From Saprospiraceae bacterium (GTDB lineage: Bacteria; Bacteroidota; Bacteroidia; Chitinophagales; JAHQVX01), in NCBI GenBank assembly GCA_019634125.1, contig JAHQVX010000085.1:1-32067 (forward strand): DNA of 32,067 nucleotides. The letters run 5' to 3'. Within the stretch, counting starts at the first letter, position 1. The number at the start of each line of letters is the position of its first letter. Made by a program: the position numbers and the translations under genes. Of this stretch, positions 27,240-32,067 are shown piece after piece. The notes below the pieces were generated by a model. It had not been told where the DNA came from. It ran no database searches and saw only the letters and a list, made by a program, of their open reading frames with translations.

Positions 27240-28022
27240 TCATTCTCCAGGACAGCGGTATATGGGGATGACGTAAGTCAGCTGAAGGCCGAATAAGTTG
27301 TACGAATCGTTTTTGAAGCGATCGCCACGTTGACGGTTGACTTGATCGATCAAACCGATGTTTTCATCCAGTGATAGTGTGTTGTATACGGTGCTAATAT
27401 CCTCGTAATAATCAGTGAATAGCACGTTGGTGACCCATTCTCCTGAGAGAACAAAGTCATCGCTTAATTGGTATTTAACTCCACCACCGAGTGGAATATT
27501 GATTTGTGATGCAGAAAAGTCTTTTTCATCCTCGGTTTGCAGTGAACTGACGTCTGTCCAGCCTTGCGACCTTAAAAAGAGTTCTGGTTTAATGTTCGTA
27601 TACCCTATTCCGGCCGTTAAATAGGGCGTGTAGATCTGTGGGTCTAAAAACGCATCTGTGGCGTTAAAGTCGAAGAAATTAAACTCTCCTTTGGCCGACG
27701 CGGAGAAGGTAGTGGTTCTAGCTGCTTCATTTCGAAGTTGTTGGAAGTTGGTTTCTGCGCGCTTTTCATCGGTAGTAAATGCCCGACCGTAGCTGACATT
27801 AATACCTGCTCCAATCCTTGAATCGAAATTGTATTTGGCTACAATTCCACCAGAAGGACGCACATCGAATACCGAGGAATTGGTATTGATGTCGTTAAAT
27901 GAATTAATTCCACCTGCCCATACTCCGGCTTCGTAGGATTGACTGAAAATAGGGCACGCTAAAAGCAGGAAAATTCCGCTTAAGAGAGTTTTCATAGAAT
28001 GATTTACGGAGAGAAAACGCAT
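27240..28022 (-). CDS. Outer-membrane beta-barrel protein, DUF6089/PorG-like
   Basis: Signal peptide, YEAGVWAGGINSFNDIN, RIGAGINVSYGRA, PYLTAGIGYTN; position between nadK and uppS. Confidence 0.8.
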   Translation of the reverse strand: MRFLSVNHSMKTLLSGIFLLLACPIFSQSYEAGVWAGGINSFNDINTNSSVFDVRPSGGIVAKYNFDSRIGAGINVSYGRAFTTDEKRAETNFQQLRNEAARTTTFSASAKGEFNFFDFNATDAFLDPQIYTPYLTAGIGYTNIKPELFLRSQGWTDVSSLQTEDEKDFSASQINIPLGGGVKYQLSDDFVLSGEWVTNVLFTDYYEDISTVYNTLSLDENIGLIDQVNRQRGDRFKNDSYNLFGLQLTYVIPIYRCPGE

Positions 28023-28030
28023 AATTTGGT

Positions 28031-28912
28031 CTATTTATTACGATTATCTAATCCCCACATGAGTTTATTTCGTAGGGTATCCATAAAGGTGTTCTCTTTG
28101 GGTCGAATAATATTGATGGTAAAATCGGCTTTTTTCACGGTGAATGTATAGGACGAATCGACGCTCCACGAATTGGAGTCGAGGGTGCAATAGCATTCCC
28201 CTCTATGTTCGGAGACTTGGAAGGATATTTCGGAAGAATCGGGCAGTACGATCGGTCTTAGGTTCAGGTTGTGCGGGGCAATGGGTGTAAGTACAAAGCT
28301 ATTGCTTTGCGGCAATACGATAGGGCCATTGGCACTCATGCTGTAGCCTGTGGAGCCAGTAGGTGTAGATACGATAACGCCATCTGCCCAATAGGAGCTC
28401 AAGAATTCGCCGTTGACATAGGCTTGTACCTTGATAACTGCAGAAGGCGTGGTTTTTTGGAGGGTAAATTCGTTCAGGGCGAAGTTGTTTTCACCAAATA
28501 GTGGTTTGTTGGAGCTGACTTCGAGTAGCGTTCTATGGTCTTCTGTGTATTGTTTGGAGATGATTAATTGCAGGGCTTCTTCGATTTGGTCGACGCTAAA
28601 ATTGGCGAGAAAGCCGAGTCGGCCCGTATTAATGCCTACGACTGGGATATTGGAATTTTTGACGAGTTCTACGGTATTGAGCAGGGTGCCGTCTCCACCA
28701 ATGCTGAACAAAGCAGTAACATCTTGCATGAGTTCGGTGAAATTGAGGAAGGCCTCACAGTTTCCCAATTCGTTGCATTGCGGAATAATTTGTTCAGCGA
28801 GTGGTTTAAAGAGCCGAACGGAGATATTATGTTGTTCTGCGCGTTCATACAGCCGCCGTACGGCGGCTGTGTTCTTGGCATTTACCAATCGGCCAAATAC
28901 AGCAATAGTCAT
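28031..28912 (-). CDS. nadK: NAD kinase
   Basis: SIGGDGTLLNTV, VVGINTGRLGFLAN, NEFTLQK, WADGVIVSTPTGSTGYSMSANGPIV motifs. Confidence 0.97.
   Translation of the reverse strand: MTIAVFGRLVNAKNTAAVRRLYERAEQHNISVRLFKPLAEQIIPQCNELGNCEAFLNFTELMQDVTALFSIGGDGTLLNTVELVKNSNIPVVGINTGRLGFLANFSVDQIEEALQLIISKQYTEDHRTLLEVSSNKPLFGENNFALNEFTLQKTTPSAVIKVQAYVNGEFLSSYWADGVIVSTPTGSTGYSMSANGPIVLPQSNSFVLTPIAPHNLNLRPIVLPDSSEISFQVSEHRGECYCTLDSNSWSVDSSYTFTVKKADFTINIIRPKENTFMDTLRNKLMWGLDNRNK
28849..28870. repeat. Perfect 22-bp palindrome ACAGCCGCCGTACGGCGGCTGT inside nadK
   Basis: Self-complementary over 22 bp. Confidence 0.85.
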
Positions 28913-28915
28913 TGA

Positions 28916-30325
28916 TCAAAACGATTTTCCAATGCTGAAAGATAGATTATTTTCCTTTAAATGGTTTTGGGAGAACTCGAATCGAATCGGTAAGTTATAC
29001 AAGGTAACTAGATCGACTCCTGCTCCGAAACTATACAACAAATCATCATTCAATGGATTCGTCGTTTCCAATTGATCTGAGAAGGTGCGCCCAAAGTCTA
29101 CAAATAGTTTCGGGTAAATTTTGAACGGCACTGGCTCAAACTGCTTAGGCAGAACAGGTACTTTTTGGAATTGCTTATCGACAAGTGCGTACCTGAGTTC
29201 CGATTTCATTAGGAAGTAACTTTTCGGCACGAGCACATAATCCTCATAGCCTCGAAACACATCGTCGTCTAATCGTTTGCTGATTAAGTTGTTGAATGGA
29301 ATCGTTTCACCCCCAATGTAGAGGGATTGTAAGGAGCCAGATAAAAATGTCTTCTTCCCTACTTTGGAGTATTTATTCGCGATGAATCCCGAGGAGAAAA
29401 GGTCTAGGCCACTCGTTCCAATGCCTTCATAACGTGCAAAACCAAATAAATAATAACCCTCTGTGGGGTATTCGAGGAGGTTTCGATGTTCCATGTTAAG
29501 GGTGTATTGCGCATCGAAAAAGCTTTGTTTCAGGCTGTTTCCAGCGAAAAAATTAGAGCTCAAATCGAGTATAGTATCTGCAATCTCGGTGGTGCGTACG
29601 CCAATACTCAAACTATGTCGACGTGTAATTTCTTTCCGATACGTTACGATAACGTTCGCTTGGGTGCGCTGAAGCACGTCAGTATCAAAGAGAGGGGCGG
29701 TAATTTCGTGATTGTTGATGGAGGTGGTGGCTCCTTTATTTTCAAGGTGGGAAACGCCAAATCCAAGGCCTAAATTTCTAGCTTTATCGAGGCCAGGGAA
29801 GAAATACGATGCTGCATATTGCTGTTGAAAGCCAGTTTTGGCCACAAGTTCTAGCCGTTCGGCGCGTTTACGTGCATTAAAATGTTTGACTTCTAGTCCG
29901 TACGTGACGCGATCTAGATCGGCATCGAAATTATTGACCCATTCGCCAAACGTAATGCCTGTAAGCTCAAATACCGGAATGGGGTAGATGTACCAGCGTT
30001 CATCCACGGTGATTTGAAGTTCAATTTCATCGTCTTGCCAATCGGAAATGAGTAAGTCAACCTGATTGAATAAGCGGGTGTTTAGGATATTTTGTTGGCT
30101 GTTTTTTAGTTCTTTGGCCAGTTCTGTCAAGGAAATACTGTCGCCTACATTGAGTTTTGATTCGGCCAGGATGACGTTATCGATGGTTTTTTCATTGCCT
30201 TCTACTTGGATATCCTTGATAATGACATAAACGGCATCATTGTTTGCGGGCGGCATGCTTTCCTGCAACAAGGCTTTAAATGGAAGTAAAGCCACTAAAG
30301 CGGCAATGAGTAGTCCGAGTCTCAA
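28916..30325 (-). CDS. Omp85-like outer membrane protein (N-terminal POTRA plus beta-barrel), distinct from BamA
   Basis: Signal peptide; IKDIQVEGNEKTIDNVILAESKLNVGDSIS (POTRA); barrel ending in ...FSIGKSF. Confidence 0.8.
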   Translation of the reverse strand: MRLGLLIAALVALLPFKALLQESMPPANNDAVYVIIKDIQVEGNEKTIDNVILAESKLNVGDSISLTELAKELKNSQQNILNTRLFNQVDLLISDWQDDEIELQITVDERWYIYPIPVFELTGITFGEWVNNFDADLDRVTYGLEVKHFNARKRAERLELVAKTGFQQQYAASYFFPGLDKARNLGLGFGVSHLENKGATTSINNHEITAPLFDTDVLQRTQANVIVTYRKEITRRHSLSIGVRTTEIADTILDLSSNFFAGNSLKQSFFDAQYTLNMEHRNLLEYPTEGYYLFGFARYEGIGTSGLDLFSSGFIANKYSKVGKKTFLSGSLQSLYIGGETIPFNNLISKRLDDDVFRGYEDYVLVPKSYFLMKSELRYALVDKQFQKVPVLPKQFEPVPFKIYPKLFVDFGRTFSDQLETTNPLNDDLLYSFGAGVDLVTLYNLPIRFEFSQNHLKENNLSFSIGKSF

Positions 30326-30982
30326 TTAAATATCTAAATAGTGCATGAGCGAATTATACCGTTCTTTCATTAGGTCATCTCTTTCTGTAGACGATGAAGA
30401 ATACAAAATGGTATATCTAAAGCGCTCAAAAGATGAAATGATATCTTGCAGTTCGCTGGTGTTTAGGATCATGGTGATTTGCAGAAATTGCGCTTCGGGG
30501 TGCATAGATACGTAGAGGTGAAGGATAGATGCGCCGTTACTTTCTACGATTTTGCTGACTTCTGAAATCGAGAATTTGTTTTGTTGAATTTCTGCGATGA
30601 GCATGCTGCCATTTTCCATGAGGCCGCTGCTTAGAGCGAAATGGTGAAAGAGTTCTTTTAGTTGCACATAACCCATTAAGAACCCTTCTTCGTCGACTAG
30701 GAGTAGGCCTTCGGCATTTTTGCGAATACAATTCCGGATGCCTTCGATGATGTGTCGGTTTTCGGAGACGTAGAGCGGGGTGAGCATGTCGTTCACCGAG
30801 AAGTGGTTTGGCGAGGCGAATTGTATGCTGGTTTTGAGGATCGCTCCGTAGCACCAGCCTTCTTCGTTGACTACTGGGAGGAATTCCAGCTCGGAGAGCT
30901 GGAATTTTCGCTCAATAGTTTCCAAACTATCATGTATTAAGATAGTCGTCGTGCAAGCATGTGCTATATCTTTTACCCTCAT
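30326..30982 (-). CDS. CBS domain-containing protein
   Basis: MRVKDIAHACTTTILIHDSLETIERKF....FLPVVNEEGWCYGAI and second half ENRHIIEGIRNCIRKNAEGLLLVDEEGFLMGYV. Confidence 0.85.
   Translation of the reverse strand: MRVKDIAHACTTTILIHDSLETIERKFQLSELEFLPVVNEEGWCYGAILKTSIQFASPNHFSVNDMLTPLYVSENRHIIEGIRNCIRKNAEGLLLVDEEGFLMGYVQLKELFHHFALSSGLMENGSMLIAEIQQNKFSISEVSKIVESNGASILHLYVSMHPEAQFLQITMILNTSELQDIISSFERFRYTILYSSSSTERDDLMKERYNSLMHYLDI
30882..30906. repeat. Perfect hairpin AATTCCAGCTC-GGA-GAGCTGGAATT inside the CBS-domain gene
   Basis: 11-bp arms, 3-nt loop. Confidence 0.85.
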
Positions 30983-30983
30983 G

Positions 30984-31739
30984 CTATAACTTAATCAAAA
31001 ACTCTTCCAAATATTTATTGAATAGCTCTGGCTGTTCCATCATTGGGGCGTGGCCGCATTTATCTACTAAATGAAGTGTAGAGTTTGGCATTAGTCGGTC
31101 AAATTCTTCACCTACAAATGGCGGCGTAATCGTATCGTTCATTCCCCAAATGAGTAAGGTAGGTGCGGTGATGTCACCAATCTTATCGCGAAGGTTCTGG
31201 CGGATGGCTGATCGCGCCATGGATAAAATTCGAAGTACTTTCATATTGTCCTGAACAATGGCAAATACTTCATCTACCAATTCTTTTGTCGCTGTTTTAG
31301 GGTCGTAGAAAGTCGCTTCTGTCTTCGTTTTGATATAGTCGTAATTCCCACGTTTCGGAAATGAATTACCCAATGAGTTCTCAAATAGCCCGGAGCTACC
31401 TGTTAAGGTGATCGACTCAATTTGCTCTAAGTTAGCCAGTGCAAAGAGTAGGCCGACGTGGCCGCCTAATGAGTTACCAATTAAATTGACTTTGTCATAG
31501 CCCTTGTGCGCAACAAATTGCTCTACATGATTGACCAAATCAGGCACAGAGGTTTTTTTCAATGGGAGTTCATATAAGGGAAGTATGGGGATGACCACTT
31601 TATAATTGGTTTTGAAGTGGTTGATTAAATCTGTAAAGTTGCTCAGCGCTCCAAAGAGTCCGTGGAGTAAAAGCAGTACTTTCCCTTCGCCTTCTTCCAC
31701 GTATTTAAAGCCATTTTCTTCAATTATAGTACTGTCCAT
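30984..31739 (-). CDS. Alpha/beta hydrolase
   Basis: LLLLHGLFG (oxyanion region), LIGNSLGGHVGL (nucleophile elbow), LIWGMNDTITPP, KCGHAPMMEQP. Confidence 0.94.
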   Translation of the reverse strand: MDSTIIEENGFKYVEEGEGKVLLLLHGLFGALSNFTDLINHFKTNYKVVIPILPLYELPLKKTSVPDLVNHVEQFVAHKGYDKVNLIGNSLGGHVGLLFALANLEQIESITLTGSSGLFENSLGNSFPKRGNYDYIKTKTEATFYDPKTATKELVDEVFAIVQDNMKVLRILSMARSAIRQNLRDKIGDITAPTLLIWGMNDTITPPFVGEEFDRLMPNSTLHLVDKCGHAPMMEQPELFNKYLEEFLIKL

Positions 31740-31798
31740 AAGTTGTTTGGTTGCGCTAAAGATAAATTAATCCCCGACAATAAAAATAGTAAAGAAGC

Positions 31799-32067
31799 TT
31801 AGGAAAAACTTACAGATTCGCCTTCTTTTGTGGGATTATATTGCTGAAAAAGTGCTTCAAAATTGGCCATCATGTTTTTTAGAAACGGCAGAACTTGCTC
31901 TACGATGGTTAAGATGGAAGGGGTGTAGCTATCGATCACGGGGAGCAGGCTAGAGCTGGTTGTGAGTTGTTCGGATAAGATGTTGAATCCGTTGATATAC
32001 CATAGCGCTAAGCTGAGTACGGTAAAGGCTAAAGCGGCGCCGATGGCGCCGCCTACCACCTTGTTCA
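31799..32067 (-). CDS. CvpA family protein, C-terminal part (5' end outside the window)
   Basis: NKVVGGAIGAALAFTVLSLALWYI; the frame stays open through base 32067, so the ORF-track Met is probably internal. Confidence 0.6.
   Translation of the reverse strand, partial: NKVVGGAIGAALAFTVLSLALWYINGFNILSEQLTTSSSLLPVIDSYTPSILTIVEQVLPFLKNMMANFEALFQQYNPTKEGESVSFS
32034..32052. repeat. Perfect hairpin GCGGCGCC-GAT-GGCGCCGC inside the CvpA-like gene
   Basis: 8-bp arms, 3-nt loop; may simply reflect Gly/Ala codons. Confidence 0.5.

Noticed and set aside
28431-29075. 214-aa plus-strand ORF
   Set aside because: Antisense to nadK and the end of the Omp85-like gene; no recognisable motif.

Overview
The window reads as an ordinary Bacteroidota (Flavobacteriales-like) chromosome segment with a few accessory features. 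Taxonomy is inferred from gene content and order only. Core blocks, mostly on the minus strand, are: a heme biosynthesis cluster hemA-hemC-hemD-hemE-hemF-[four-helix-bundle ORF]-hemB; hflX, a LolC/E-type permease and rbfA; a plus-strand ABC exporter; a run of secreted or lipoprotein genes (repeat lipoprotein, TSP3/LVIVD 'choice-of-anchor B' protein); hutU; and an envelope cluster CBS-[Omp85-like]-nadK-DUF6089/PorG-like-uppS-bamA-ompH-ompH-murI, with an alpha/beta hydrolase and a partial CvpA-like gene at the right edge. The left end carries a REP-associated HUH (RAYT) transposase flanked by three REP/BIME-like repeats and gene remnants. The observations I rate highest are: (1) about ten dispersed, perfect, short-loop hairpins (9-12 bp arms, loops of about 2-4 nt) with unrelated stems, mostly inside conserved coding sequences; (2) a two-member family of 85-aa single-TM proteins (MSYLGFGI...PRGLG.PR.AFKP.FEQL) bracketing a three-gene run; (3) a four-helix-bundle ORF inside the hem operon flanked by inverted arrays of a 7-nt ACAGTNN repeat; (4) an exact 12-bp direct repeat upstream of one of the 85-aa genes. 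All family calls are by eye from the translations; no database search was run.
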